DNA from: an uncultured Campylobacter sp. | GTDB lineage: Bacteria > Campylobacterota > Campylobacteria > Campylobacterales > Campylobacteraceae | Assembly: GCF_938015785.1 (NCBI RefSeq) | Contig: NZ_CALLWC010000024.1 | Location: 19,799 to 83,798 of the forward strand | Direction of reading: 5' to 3' | Length of the DNA stretch: 64,000 bases | Shown here: in pieces, positions 27,234 through 36,168 of the stretch | Layout: the number at the start of each line of letters is the position of its first letter | Numbering within the stretch: the first letter of the stretch is position 1 | Notes under the pieces: model-generated | Databases searched by the model: none | What the model was told of the DNA's origin: nothing | The model's input: only the letters and a program-made list of their open reading frames with translations | Position numbers and translations under genes: made by a program

Positions 27234-28139
27234 TTGAGCCAAAATCAAAACCCGCATGCAAGCCCGCAGATCGCGATCATCGGCACCACCGCAAGCGGCA
27301 AAAGCGATCTTGCGCTAAGCCTCGCGCGCGAAATGGACGCCGTGATTTTGAGCCTGGATTCGCTCTGCATTTACCATGGGATCGACATCGCAAGCGCCAA
27401 GCCAAGCGAGGAGCAGCTGCGCGAGATCAGGCACTTCGGCGTAAATTTAATCTATCCAAACGAATACTTTAGTGTCGGCGAGTTTATCAAAGAGTACACA
27501 GCCGCGCGGGCTTTTGCAGGGCGTAGCGGCGCGCCTTTGATAATCACGGGCGGCAGCGGATTTTATCTAAAGGCGATGCTAAGCGGGCTGGCGCCGAAGG
27601 TTCCCGATTTTAAAAGTAAAATTTCAAACGATGAAATTTACGCTCTAGCGCAGCGGATCGATCCGGAATTTGCCGCAAAGCTTAGCGCGGCGGACAGCTT
27701 TCGTTTAAAAAAATGGCTAAGCATTTATAAATTTTGCGGCGAAGCGCCGAGTAAATTTTTGCACGAAAACACCGCCCCACCCGTGATTTCGGATATTAAA
27801 ATTTTTGAGATCGACGCGCCTAAACAGTGGCTCGCAGGGCGCATCGAAGCGCGCACGAAGGCGATGTTTGAGCGAGGGCTTTTGGAGGAGGCGGAGTTTT
27901 TATTCGCCCGCTACGGCTCAGAGTGCAGGGCGCTAGGCTGCATCGGCCTGAAGGAATGCGGGCAGCTTTTGCGCGGGCAGATCTCGCGAGCGCAGTGCGA
28001 GCAGCTCGTGAGCCTACACACGATACAGCTCGCAAAGCGCCAACGCACCTTCAACCGCTCGCAGTTTGCGGATAAAATTTCAGCGCCGCCGCAAGAGCTG
28101 GAGCGTGAAATTTTAAAGCTCCTTCGCCGCGAGATTTAA
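27234..28139 (+). CDS. miaA: tRNA dimethylallyltransferase MiaA
   Basis: A 301-residue enzyme that prenylates A37 of tRNAs reading UNN codons. The P-loop GTTASGKSD is at about 17-25 and LDSLCIYHGIDIASAKPS near 40-60, with ITGGSGFYLKAML beyond. I chose the TTG at 27234 with AAAGGAAA ahead; an upstream TTG at 27204 falls on the promoter. It is divergent from ubiA. Confidence 0.94.
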   Translation: MSQNQNPHASPQIAIIGTTASGKSDLALSLAREMDAVILSLDSLCIYHGIDIASAKPSEEQLREIRHFGVNLIYPNEYFSVGEFIKEYTAARAFAGRSGAPLIITGGSGFYLKAMLSGLAPKVPDFKSKISNDEIYALAQRIDPEFAAKLSAADSFRLKKWLSIYKFCGEAPSKFLHENTAPPVISDIKIFEIDAPKQWLAGRIEARTKAMFERGLLEEAEFLFARYGSECRALGCIGLKECGQLLRGQISRAQCEQLVSLHTIQLAKRQRTFNRSQFADKISAPPQELEREILKLLRREI

Positions 28140-28286
28140 AATCGAAATTTATCAAAATTTGCGCGTTTGCTAAAAAACAACGGAGCAAGGGAGTAAAATT
28201 TAGATTTAATTTACCGCGCTGAATCGCGTCTTTGAAATTTTGCAGGTCGCGCCAAGGTCTCGTGCGGCGCGGAATTTCGATTAAAT

Positions 28287-28889
28287 TTAATCGCCTTCGC
28301 AAATATCAAAGCTAAATTTATCGTTGTCAAGCCTACTGAAATTTTGATTTTCCGCGCTTGGGTTGCGCTTGAAAATAAAGGCGTAGCCGTATTTCTCGAA
28401 GTGCTGCGAGCTGTTTTTTAGCCCAACGACGCAAAGCTCGTAAGTGCCGCTTTGCAAGCCAAGCTTGAGCGTGGAATTAAATTTTCGTATCTTGCCCGCA
28501 ACGCCGCTTTGACACTCATAGCCTAGCTCGAGTTCGCCGCTTTTTAGCTTATCGAAACGATGCTGCAAAGCATCGAAGCTCGCTAGGATCGCGGAGTCGC
28601 TTTGCGGGGCGAAATACAGCCTATCGCGCTTGAAAGCTACTTCGTAGCCCGCAGATGGCGCAAACTCCTCGTCAATGCAAACGAAGATCTCATAGCTGCG
28701 CACCGTAAGCGGGTAGAAGTGTAAAGCTTTAGCGCCCTTTACGGCGTCATAAAACAGCTGCTTGTGCGCGTCCCAGTAGCCTAGAAGCTTTTTTACTCTG
28801 CATTTTCGCTCCTTTAAGAACTCACTCAAATCGCGCACATCAAGCAGCGCAAAACCGTAGCCGTCAGCACTTAGCTCGCCCAAAAACAT
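28287..28889 (-). CDS. Hypothetical protein
   Basis: A 200-residue protein that I do not recognise. I chose the ATG at 28889, since AAGGAG sits ahead of it. No signal peptide or span is seen. It is rich in aromatic residues, with a basic KERKCRVKKLLGYWDAHKQ and a later strand-like half (YELCVVGLKNSSQHFEKYGY). It lies after nuoN on the same strand but behind a hairpin, so it may be transcribed apart from the nuo operon. Confidence 0.75.
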   Translation of the reverse strand: MFLGELSADGYGFALLDVRDLSEFLKERKCRVKKLLGYWDAHKQLFYDAVKGAKALHFYPLTVRSYEIFVCIDEEFAPSAGYEVAFKRDRLYFAPQSDSAILASFDALQHRFDKLKSGELELGYECQSGVAGKIRKFNSTLKLGLQSGTYELCVVGLKNSSQHFEKYGYAFIFKRNPSAENQNFSRLDNDKFSFDICEGD

Positions 28890-28906
28890 ATCTCTCCTTG
28901 TTGGCA

Positions 28907-28932
28907 AAGCGCGATGGGTTCAATTCGCGCTT
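28907..28932 (-). terminator. Hairpin after nuoN
   Basis: On the minus strand AAGCGCGA, a ten-base loop, then TCGCGCTT. The T run after it is short, so it may be a weak terminator of the nuo operon. Confidence 0.4.
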
Positions 28933-28943
28933 AAAATTTTAGC

Positions 28944-30734
28944 TCAATACCCGCTTAAAAAGACGAAATTGTTTACCGCGCCGGTTAGAAATTTTACCAA
29001 AAACGGCGCCAGCACGCATGCCACGCTAGCTAGCACGACGGCAAATTTTATCTGCACCGAGACCGCGCTCAGCGAGCCATTAAGCTCCGCGTCCTTTCGC
29101 GGCTCGTGCAAAAACATACGCACGATAAGGCGCAGGTAGTAGTACAGCGCGAGCGCGCTATTTGCCGCCATGATGACGGCGAGAGCAAAGTAGCCCGAAT
29201 TGACCGCGGCGCTTAGCAGATACATCTTGCCCCAAAACACGCTAAACGGCGGAATGCCCGCAAGCGAGAGCATAAAAATCGCTGCGCATAGCGCAAAGAG
29301 TGGATGGGTGCGGATCAGCCCGTCAAATTTCTCAAACGGATGCTCAAAGCGAGCCGCGAACTTGGAGCTTTGCTCGCAAATTTCGGCGCCTGGCCTATCG
29401 GCACGGCTCCTAGCCTGCGCGTCGCGGTCGATTTTAATACCTCCGCCTCGCTCGCCGCCGTCAAATTTAAAATTTTTTTCAAACCTCTCGGTTTTGAAAT
29501 TTCCTTCGCCAGCCTCATCCTCGAGCTTAAAATTTCTCTCGTCCGCTTCGGCTTTAAAATTTAGCCCGTCGTCGCGCGCGTAAGCAGGCTCCGTCTTAAA
29601 ATTTTGCCCGTTTGACGCGCTGTTTTCGCAGCACAATTTCAAACCCGCCGCGCCAAATTCGGGCCCAGACTCAAAGCTGCGAGCGCGCCTTTGCCGCACG
29701 CACCAGATGAACGCAAACGCCCCGAGGTTCGCCACGGCATATAATATCCAGTAGGTGAAAAGTGCGGCGTTTGCCTGCGTCGAGCCGATCACGATCGCGC
29801 AGAGCACGAAGCCCGCGTGCGAAACGGAGCTGAAAGCGAGCATCCGTTTGACGTCGCGCTGTACGAGCGCCATAAGGTTCGCTAAGCTCATCGTAAGCAC
29901 CGCTACGGCGTAGAGCACGATGTTTAGCCACTGCACGCCGATGCTTTGCAGCGCTTCAAACAGCCTGATCGCCACGACAAAGCCCGCGATCTTGGGCACG
30001 ACGGACAAAAAGCCCGCCATAGCGGAGCTCGCACCCTCGTAAACGTCGGGCGTCCAGGTGTGAAACGGAATCAGCGAGAGCTTAAATCCTATCGAGACGA
30101 TCATAAATGAGCAGGCGGCGAAAAGCAGGGCATTGGTTTGTAAATTTGAACTCTTGGCGATCTGCGCGATGTTTGAAATTTCCATAGAGCCGGTCGATAG
30201 AAAAAACATCGCCGCGCCGAATGCGAAAAAGCCCGATCCCAGCGCGCCCATTATGAAGTATTTTAGCGCCGCTTCGACCGATCTGGCGCGGTTATGAAGC
30301 GCGATTAGCGTATAAAGCGCCAGCGAGCCCGTCTCAAGCCCAACGAGGATCATCATTAAATTTTCGCTCGCGACCATAAACTCATAGCCCACGAGCACGA
30401 ATAAAAACAGCACGAAAAACTCCGCCGTGTGGTACTCGTGCGCGCTTCTTGCGCCCAAAGATAGAAAGATGAAAAATATCGAGCCTGCGAGCATGATAAG
30501 CATCGATAGCGTCGCGATTCCGTCCACCAGCATCACGTCAAAAAGCCCGCGTATGCCGCTGTTGTATCCAAAAACGAGCCCGAAGCCCAGAGCTAGCGCC
30601 AGTATCGTGATGACGGCGTAAAATTTATACGATAGTGTGCGCGCAAAAAGCGAAACCGCGAGCATCAGCAGGGCAAATCCTCCAAGTATCGCCATAGGCG
30701 CGATCGAGGCTAAATTTAAAAGATTATTTTGCAT
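28944..30734 (-). CDS. nuoN: Complex I subunit NuoN with a long loop insertion
   Basis: A 596-residue antiporter-like proton-pumping subunit of complex I, about 110 longer than usual. The channel Glu (GLETGSLALYTL, near 132-143) and lysine-bearing spans (LKYFIMGALGSG; GFKLSLIPFHTWTPDVYEGA near 216-235) are present. Residues about 351-465 are a charged insertion with five NFK units, placed just before the conserved FALCAAIFMLSLAGIPP. It is last in the nuo run and overlaps nuoM by eleven bases. Confidence 0.93.
   Translation of the reverse strand: MQNNLLNLASIAPMAILGGFALLMLAVSLFARTLSYKFYAVITILALALGFGLVFGYNSGIRGLFDVMLVDGIATLSMLIMLAGSIFFIFLSLGARSAHEYHTAEFFVLFLFVLVGYEFMVASENLMMILVGLETGSLALYTLIALHNRARSVEAALKYFIMGALGSGFFAFGAAMFFLSTGSMEISNIAQIAKSSNLQTNALLFAACSFMIVSIGFKLSLIPFHTWTPDVYEGASSAMAGFLSVVPKIAGFVVAIRLFEALQSIGVQWLNIVLYAVAVLTMSLANLMALVQRDVKRMLAFSSVSHAGFVLCAIVIGSTQANAALFTYWILYAVANLGAFAFIWCVRQRRARSFESGPEFGAAGLKLCCENSASNGQNFKTEPAYARDDGLNFKAEADERNFKLEDEAGEGNFKTERFEKNFKFDGGERGGGIKIDRDAQARSRADRPGAEICEQSSKFAARFEHPFEKFDGLIRTHPLFALCAAIFMLSLAGIPPFSVFWGKMYLLSAAVNSGYFALAVIMAANSALALYYYLRLIVRMFLHEPRKDAELNGSLSAVSVQIKFAVVLASVACVLAPFLVKFLTGAVNNFVFLSGY
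29340..29684 (-). repeat. NFK-repeat insertion in NuoN
   Basis: About 115 codons. The unit AATTTTAAA plus a purine-rich codon pair recurs at 9-14 residue spacing, giving NFKTE, NFKAE, NFKLE, NFKTE and NFKF between residues 378 and 424. It lies in an inter-span loop, so the antiporter fold should tolerate it. Confidence 0.7.
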
Positions 30735-32253
30735 CGCTTCTTACCTTAAAATTTGCTTTTTCCATATAAGCGCGAGTCGCGGTCTGAGAGGCTTTGTTAA
30801 ACATCAGCTCAAGGCTTTGCGTCACGCTGGGCTCGATGCTCTTTAGCATCAGATTCGGCGCGACGCCCAGCACCACCACTAGCAAGCAGATCGGGATAAT
30901 AGAGCAAAGCTCGGTTCTGTTTAGATCGCTTAGCTTTTTATTCTCATCATGCACGAGCGCGCCGAAAAAGGTCTTTTTATAAAGATTCATCGAATAGATC
31001 GCGCCCATTATGATGCCAAGCCCACCCAAAAGCGCATAGCTAAAGCTGATCTTAAAAATCCCCGCAAGACTTAGGAATTCTCCCACGAAGCCGATGGTAA
31101 GCGGAAGGCCTATTGAGCCTAGCAGCACGATGCAAAAACAAAACGCATAAAGCGGCATCACCCGCGCAAGCCCGCCGAATTCGCTAAAAAGCTTCGTGTG
31201 CCTGCGGTCGTATAAAAAGCCTACGAGCATAAAAAGCCCGCCGCTTACGATACCGTGGCTTATCATCAAAAATACCGCGCCGCTCACCCCTTCTGCGCTC
31301 ATCGAAAAAATTCCTAGCATTATGACGCCCATATGCGCGATCGAGCTATACGCGATAACCTGCTTGATGTCCTTTTGCGCAAAGGCGATGAAGCTCGCAT
31401 AGATGATCATAACGATCGCTAGGGCGCACATCATCCCGCTAAAATGCACGCTCGCGTCGGGAAATAGCGGCAGCGAAAATCGCACAAAGCCGTAGGTGCC
31501 CATCTTAAGAAGCACCGCGGCAAGCAGAACCGAGCCTATCGTAGGGGCCTGCCCGTGCGCGTACGGAAGCCAGGTATGAAAAGGAAAGCAAGGCGTCTTG
31601 ATCGCAAAAGCGACCGAAAATGCCAAAAATAGAGGAATTTGCGTGCTAAGCGGCAGCGATAGGCTCTGCCAGTTTAGGATATTAAAGCTATACTCGCCCG
31701 TAGCCTCGTGATAGAAATAGCTCATCGCCACGAGTCCTACAAGAAGAAACATCGAGCCTAGGAAGGTGTAGATGAAAAATTTTACAGCGGCGTAAATTCT
31801 CTTGCCGCTGCCCCACGCGCCGATAATATAGAGCATCGGAATAAGCGAAAGCTCCCAAAAGATGTAAAACAAAATCGCATCCAGCGCCACGAAAACGCCC
31901 ACCATCGTCATCTCTAAAAACAGAATGCAGATGATTAAATTTTTGGCGCGCTCTTTAATGCTTAGACTAAGCAGCGCCAAAAATGTAACCAGCGTGCTTA
32001 GGATCACTAAAAACAGCGAAATTCCGTCCACGCCGATGAAGTAGTTGATGCCATATTCGCTTATGAAAGGATGCAGCACGCTAAACGCGATGCCATCCAC
32101 CGGCTCGTAGAGTATCCACAAAACGAGCGAAAGCACGAACTCTATAAAGCTCATCGTAACGGCGTAGGTCTTGATGCTCGCTTCGTCGATCAAAAAGCCT
32201 AAAACCGCAGCTACCGCCGGAAAAAATATAACCAAACTTAAAAAGTATTCCAT
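30724..32253 (-). CDS. nuoM: Complex I subunit NuoM
   Basis: A 509-residue antiporter-like membrane subunit with about 14 spans. The channel Glu is in FLEMTMVGVFVALDAILFY, and the lysine-bearing FAIKTPCFPFHTWLPYAHGQ is near residue 225. I chose the ATG at 32253; the frame is open further upstream into nuoL. It has normal length and no insertion. Confidence 0.95.
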   Translation of the reverse strand: MEYFLSLVIFFPAVAAVLGFLIDEASIKTYAVTMSFIEFVLSLVLWILYEPVDGIAFSVLHPFISEYGINYFIGVDGISLFLVILSTLVTFLALLSLSIKERAKNLIICILFLEMTMVGVFVALDAILFYIFWELSLIPMLYIIGAWGSGKRIYAAVKFFIYTFLGSMFLLVGLVAMSYFYHEATGEYSFNILNWQSLSLPLSTQIPLFLAFSVAFAIKTPCFPFHTWLPYAHGQAPTIGSVLLAAVLLKMGTYGFVRFSLPLFPDASVHFSGMMCALAIVMIIYASFIAFAQKDIKQVIAYSSIAHMGVIMLGIFSMSAEGVSGAVFLMISHGIVSGGLFMLVGFLYDRRHTKLFSEFGGLARVMPLYAFCFCIVLLGSIGLPLTIGFVGEFLSLAGIFKISFSYALLGGLGIIMGAIYSMNLYKKTFFGALVHDENKKLSDLNRTELCSIIPICLLVVVLGVAPNLMLKSIEPSVTQSLELMFNKASQTATRAYMEKANFKVRSDAK

Positions 32254-32260
32254 GCCCACC

Positions 32261-34108
32261 TCACAGCGCAAACGCCAAAATCAGCAAAATGAAAGATCCC
32301 AAAACCATCCACCTTAAATTTGCGCTCAAATCTCCGCTATTGCTTACGCGATCCGCTCCTTCGCCGCTTTTTACCGCGATGCGAGCGATCAGATCGACGC
32401 TGGCGTCTATGATCGCGCCGTCGCATTTAGCGCAGATCTCGCTAAGCTTAGCGTATCCGCGCACGATCACGCGCTCGTAAATTTGCGGGATAAAATACTG
32501 AGCGATCAAAATTTTATAAAATTTGCAGTTCTTTAAATTTTGGCTAAATTTGCCCTTGCCGTATGTCCAAATCGTGCCGACCGCCACCGCGCTTATCATC
32601 GCTAGCGTTATGGCGATCAAAATTACCTCCACGCCGTGCGGGATCGAAGCTTTAAAGCCCGGCAGTATGCTAAGCACGAACTCAGCAAAATCGTGCTCGA
32701 AAAAGCCCGCGATCACTGCAGGCACGGCTAGCACGCCCATCGCGATGAGGGCAAAGCCTTTCGCCTCGTGCGGATGGTGGGTAAATTTTTGCTTACCGAA
32801 AAACACGAGCATTATCAGACGCACGCTGTAAAACGTCGTCATCGCAGCGCCCGCAAACAGCAGCGCCCAGATAAAATACGCGTCCGCGCTCCACGCCGCT
32901 TCTAAAATTTTATCTTTTGAGAAAAAGCCCGCAAACGGATAAAATCCGCAAAGCGCAAGCGAGCCTATGCACATTAAAATCGCCGTAGGTCGCATAAACT
33001 TATATAATCCGCCCATATTTTGGATATTTAGATCGTCTTTCATCGCGTGCATTACGTTGCCCGCTCCCAAAAATAGAAGCGCCTTGAAAAACGCATGCGT
33101 CGCCAGATGAAACAGCGCGATCCAATACGCCCCGAGCCCCGCAGCTACGAACATATAGCCAAGCTGCGAAAGCGTGGAGTAAGCGATGATCTTTTTAAGA
33201 TCGTTATGAACCAGCGCCATCGACGCCGCAAAGACCGCCACGAAAGCGCCCAAGCAGACGATAAAGCCGCCTACTTCGGGCGCGAGCGCGAAAATCGCGT
33301 TTGCGCGGATCACCAGATAAACGCCCGCCGTAACCATCGTCGCTGCGTGAATAAGCGCAGATACGGGCGTCGGACCCGCCATCGCGTCGGCAAGCCAAGT
33401 ATGGAACGGAAACTGCGCGCTTTTGCCCATCGCGCCGATAAATAAAAGCGCGGCGATCAGAGTTAAAATTTCAGGCTCCAAGCCCGCTGCGTTCGCAAAC
33501 ACCACTTCGTACCGCAACGAGCCGAAATTTAAATAGATCAGAAAAATTCCAAGCAACATCCCAAGGTCTGCGATGCGGTTCATTATGAAAGCTTCGTTGG
33601 CGCACCAGCTGTAATTGCTCCTGTCGTACCAAAAGCCGATCAGCAGCCACGAGCAGAGTCCGACCCCCTCCCAGCCGATGAAAAGTCCTAAAAAATTATC
33701 GCTCGTTACCAAAACCAGCATCGAAAAAACGAAAAGCCCCAGGAAGCTGAAAAATTTAGCGAAGTTTTCATCATCCCACATATAGTAGATCGAGTACACG
33801 TGCACGACGCTGGATACGATACCTACGACCACCATCATCACCGCACTTACGCTATCGATAAGAAAGCTAAATTTTGCGTCCAAAAATCCCGTGCTTATGA
33901 AATCGGCTAAATTTACGCTGATTAGGCGGTTGTCAGAGACGAGCTCCATCAAAGCAAGCGACGCGATAGTACTTAAAATCACCAGCGCCGAGCAGACTAC
34001 GCCAATAAACATCTTATCTTTGGCGCGAATGAAAACGCCTGCGAAGATCGCCGAGGCAAGCGGTGCGAAAAGGGCGATTAAGAGCCATACAAAAACGGTA
34101 TCAAGCAT
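32261..34108 (-). CDS. nuoL: Complex I subunit NuoL
   Basis: A 615-residue distal antiporter-like subunit. The hallmark FIGWEGVGLCSWLLIGFWY is near 142-160 and the lysine-bearing AQFPFHTWLADAMAGPTPVS near 235-255. A C-terminal lateral helix and final span are present (MVLGSFILLILAFAL). It overlaps nuoK by eight bases, and nuoM begins inside its last codons. Confidence 0.96.
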   Translation of the reverse strand: MLDTVFVWLLIALFAPLASAIFAGVFIRAKDKMFIGVVCSALVILSTIASLALMELVSDNRLISVNLADFISTGFLDAKFSFLIDSVSAVMMVVVGIVSSVVHVYSIYYMWDDENFAKFFSFLGLFVFSMLVLVTSDNFLGLFIGWEGVGLCSWLLIGFWYDRSNYSWCANEAFIMNRIADLGMLLGIFLIYLNFGSLRYEVVFANAAGLEPEILTLIAALLFIGAMGKSAQFPFHTWLADAMAGPTPVSALIHAATMVTAGVYLVIRANAIFALAPEVGGFIVCLGAFVAVFAASMALVHNDLKKIIAYSTLSQLGYMFVAAGLGAYWIALFHLATHAFFKALLFLGAGNVMHAMKDDLNIQNMGGLYKFMRPTAILMCIGSLALCGFYPFAGFFSKDKILEAAWSADAYFIWALLFAGAAMTTFYSVRLIMLVFFGKQKFTHHPHEAKGFALIAMGVLAVPAVIAGFFEHDFAEFVLSILPGFKASIPHGVEVILIAITLAMISAVAVGTIWTYGKGKFSQNLKNCKFYKILIAQYFIPQIYERVIVRGYAKLSEICAKCDGAIIDASVDLIARIAVKSGEGADRVSNSGDLSANLRWMVLGSFILLILAFAL

Positions 34109-34424
34109 CCGGCCCGTCCTTAGAAGGATTTTTAAAATTTACGAAACTGTCAAGTTCGATGCTGCCTGTTTTCTTATACCACAAGATGAGCAGCCCAAGT
34201 CCCACGGCCATCTCGCTCGCGGCGATCGCTACGATGAAAAGCGCAAAAATTTCGCCGTTTATATTGTCGTAAAATTTCGCCACGGCGACGAGGACTAAAT
34301 TTGCGGCGTTTAATAAAATTTCGCTCGAAAAAAAGAGCATTATCAAATTTCTTCGCTTCATCATACCCGCAAGCCCGAGCCCAAACATCATCGCAGCGAC
34401 GATCAGATAGTGATTTAGACCCAT
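34101..34424 (-). CDS. nuoK: Complex I subunit NuoK
   Basis: A 107-residue three-span subunit. The two conserved membrane glutamates lie in FFSSEILLNAANLVLV and IAASEMAVGLGLLI. Length is standard. It starts two bases after the nuoJ stop. Confidence 0.96.
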   Translation of the reverse strand: MGLNHYLIVAAMMFGLGLAGMMKRRNLIMLFFSSEILLNAANLVLVAVAKFYDNINGEIFALFIVAIAASEMAVGLGLLILWYKKTGSIELDSFVNFKNPSKDGPDA

Positions 34425-34425
34425 T

Positions 34426-34953
34426 TTATCCCTCGCTCTCTTCGTAGCTTAGGCTCGCGTCCATCTGCTTATGCGCAAGCACGATAGCGCAGATCATCGC
34501 CACGAGCAGCATCACGGCAGCAAGCTCGAAAATCGCCAGATATTTCGTAAAGATAATCATCCCAAGCGCCTCGGTATCGTCGGTGTTTAAAATTTTAAGT
34601 GTTTCTACGTTGTTTGCGACTACCGCGCCGAGCACGATAATCACGAGCAAAAATGCGATCACGCCGCTAAGCGCGAAAAATAGCCTTGCCCCCTTTTTCG
34701 GCTCGCTTACGTTTTTATCCGCGCCCAAAAACATCAGGGCAAAGCCGTAAAGCACGATCACGGCGCCAGTGTAGACTATGATCTGCACTACGCCCAAAAA
34801 CTCCGCATCCAGCAAAAAGAAAAATCCGCTCATAAAGACCATGCCGCCGGCCAGCGCGCTAAGGGCGTAAAGGACGTTTTTGCTAAAAACGCTAATGCCG
34901 AAAAGCGCCAGGCAAACCGCGCTGAAAAAATAAAATGCAAGCGTTTGTATCAT
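34426..34953 (-). CDS. nuoJ: Complex I subunit NuoJ
   Basis: A 175-residue five-span subunit. The conserved third span reads EFLGVVQIIVYTGAVIVLY. Its ATG overlaps the nuoI stop by four bases, which is how the extended NuoI tail is known to end here. Confidence 0.95.
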   Translation of the reverse strand: MIQTLAFYFFSAVCLALFGISVFSKNVLYALSALAGGMVFMSGFFFLLDAEFLGVVQIIVYTGAVIVLYGFALMFLGADKNVSEPKKGARLFFALSGVIAFLLVIIVLGAVVANNVETLKILNTDDTEALGMIIFTKYLAIFELAAVMLLVAMICAIVLAHKQMDASLSYEESEG

Positions 34954-36158
34954 TGCTCCTCCCCCTGCGCTGAGGAATCCGGCGCGGAGCTTTGCGTGGA
35001 ATTCTCGGCGTCCGCGGCGGAATTCTTTTTGGAATTTGTCTTAGATTTTTTACCTCGCGCGGCGGAACTCCCCGCGTCTTGTATGGCGGAATTTTCTTTA
35101 GAATTTTCCGCAGAATCGCCGTCCGTAGCAAGACCGCCCGTGGAATTCTCGACGTGCGGCGCAACCGAATTATCTTTAAAATTTTTACTTTGAGCGGCGG
35201 AATCGTCGGCGCTCTGCGGAGCGAAATTTTCTTTAGAATTCTCCGCCAAATTTTTACTATCCATAGCGGAATCTTCGGCGCTTTGAGAAGCGGGGTTTTC
35301 TTTGGAATTCCGCTGCGAATCAGGCGCGGAATTTTGAGCGTCCGTAACGGAATTTTCTTTAGAATTTTCGGCGTCCGCGGCGGAGCTTTCCTTTAAGCTT
35401 GCCCGCCCAACGTCTTGCCGCTCGATTAAAATTTCGCCGCTTAAGCCCGCGCCCTTTGAAAATAGAATTTTATCACTAGCGGCACCCTCTTTTTTAGAGC
35501 TTTCCGCGGCGCTTTTTAAATTTAAATCCGCGCTCTTTAAGTTTGGCTCGTCGCTTGCGGCGTCGCTTTTTATATAGGCGTTCGGCGTCACCTTGATCCG
35601 CGCGCCTGCGTTTTCATCCAAGCTGCCGTAGCCCGCAAACTCCTGCGCCGCGCCGTTTAAGCATAAATTTTCGCCTCGGATCAAAAGATCCTCTTTGAAG
35701 CCGTAATACGCTCGCTGTTCGCTCGCAAGCTCATATTCGCAGCCGTGCACGATAGCGATCTCGGGGCAGACGTCCGCGCAGAGCCCGCAATAGACGCAGC
35801 GCCCTAAATTTATCGAGTAGTTATCTACCTTTTTGCGGCCGTCGGCGCCGAGGCTGGTCTCCATCGCGATACAGTTTGCCACGCAGATCTTCTCGCACAA
35901 GCCACATCCGATGCAGCGTTCGCTGCCGCTTTCAAGCAGGCGCATAAGCTTGTGCACGCCGCGGTATCTAGGCGGCATGACAAATTTTTCCATAGGATAT
36001 CGAAGCGTATGCGAGCCGCCGCGCTTAAACATATTTTTTAGAACAACCCACAGCCCCACGAAAAGCTCGCCGCTAAAGGTGCGGGCTAGGAATCTGCGAA
36101 GCTTATCGCCGCCGGATTTAATAGGGGCTCGTTTATCGATCTGGGCGTATCTTGCCAT
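34950..36158 (-). CDS. nuoI: Complex I subunit NuoI with a ~200-residue repeat tail
   Basis: A 402-residue protein, about twice the usual NuoI length. The first 190 residues are a normal ferredoxin-like subunit carrying clusters N6a and N6b: Cys82, 85, 88, 92 and Cys121, 124, 127, 131. From residue about 195 to the end it is a Ser/Asn/Lys/Glu/Asp-rich tail with five NSKEN-type units. A GGAGGG ribosome site precedes the ATG. The tail stays open with no frameshift and ends in a coupled overlap with nuoJ, so it is probably translated. Confidence 0.93.
   Translation of the reverse strand: MARYAQIDKRAPIKSGGDKLRRFLARTFSGELFVGLWVVLKNMFKRGGSHTLRYPMEKFVMPPRYRGVHKLMRLLESGSERCIGCGLCEKICVANCIAMETSLGADGRKKVDNYSINLGRCVYCGLCADVCPEIAIVHGCEYELASEQRAYYGFKEDLLIRGENLCLNGAAQEFAGYGSLDENAGARIKVTPNAYIKSDAASDEPNLKSADLNLKSAAESSKKEGAASDKILFSKGAGLSGEILIERQDVGRASLKESSAADAENSKENSVTDAQNSAPDSQRNSKENPASQSAEDSAMDSKNLAENSKENFAPQSADDSAAQSKNFKDNSVAPHVENSTGGLATDGDSAENSKENSAIQDAGSSAARGKKSKTNSKKNSAADAENSTQSSAPDSSAQGEEQ
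34953..35576 (-). repeat. RAATTY/NSKEN repeat tail of NuoI
   Basis: I count about 17 RAATTY hexamers in about 620 bases, many reading GAATTC, GAATTT or AAATTT. In translation, NSKEN-like units recur near residues 265, 284, 307, 352 and 375, often 19-23 residues apart, so diverged units of roughly 60-70 bases are likely. Because the cores are palindromic, long open frames also appear on the opposite strand. Confidence 0.75.
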
Positions 36159-36168
36159 CGTACCCTCC

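Noticed and set aside
29200..29583. Plus-strand frames opposite the NuoN insertion
   Set aside because: Shadow of the repeat tract; no ribosome site, and the product is low complexity.
34992..35396. Long open frame on the plus strand opposite the NuoI tail
   Set aside because: Palindromic RAATTY units keep several frames open on both strands. The minus frame is continuous with NuoI and coupled to nuoJ.
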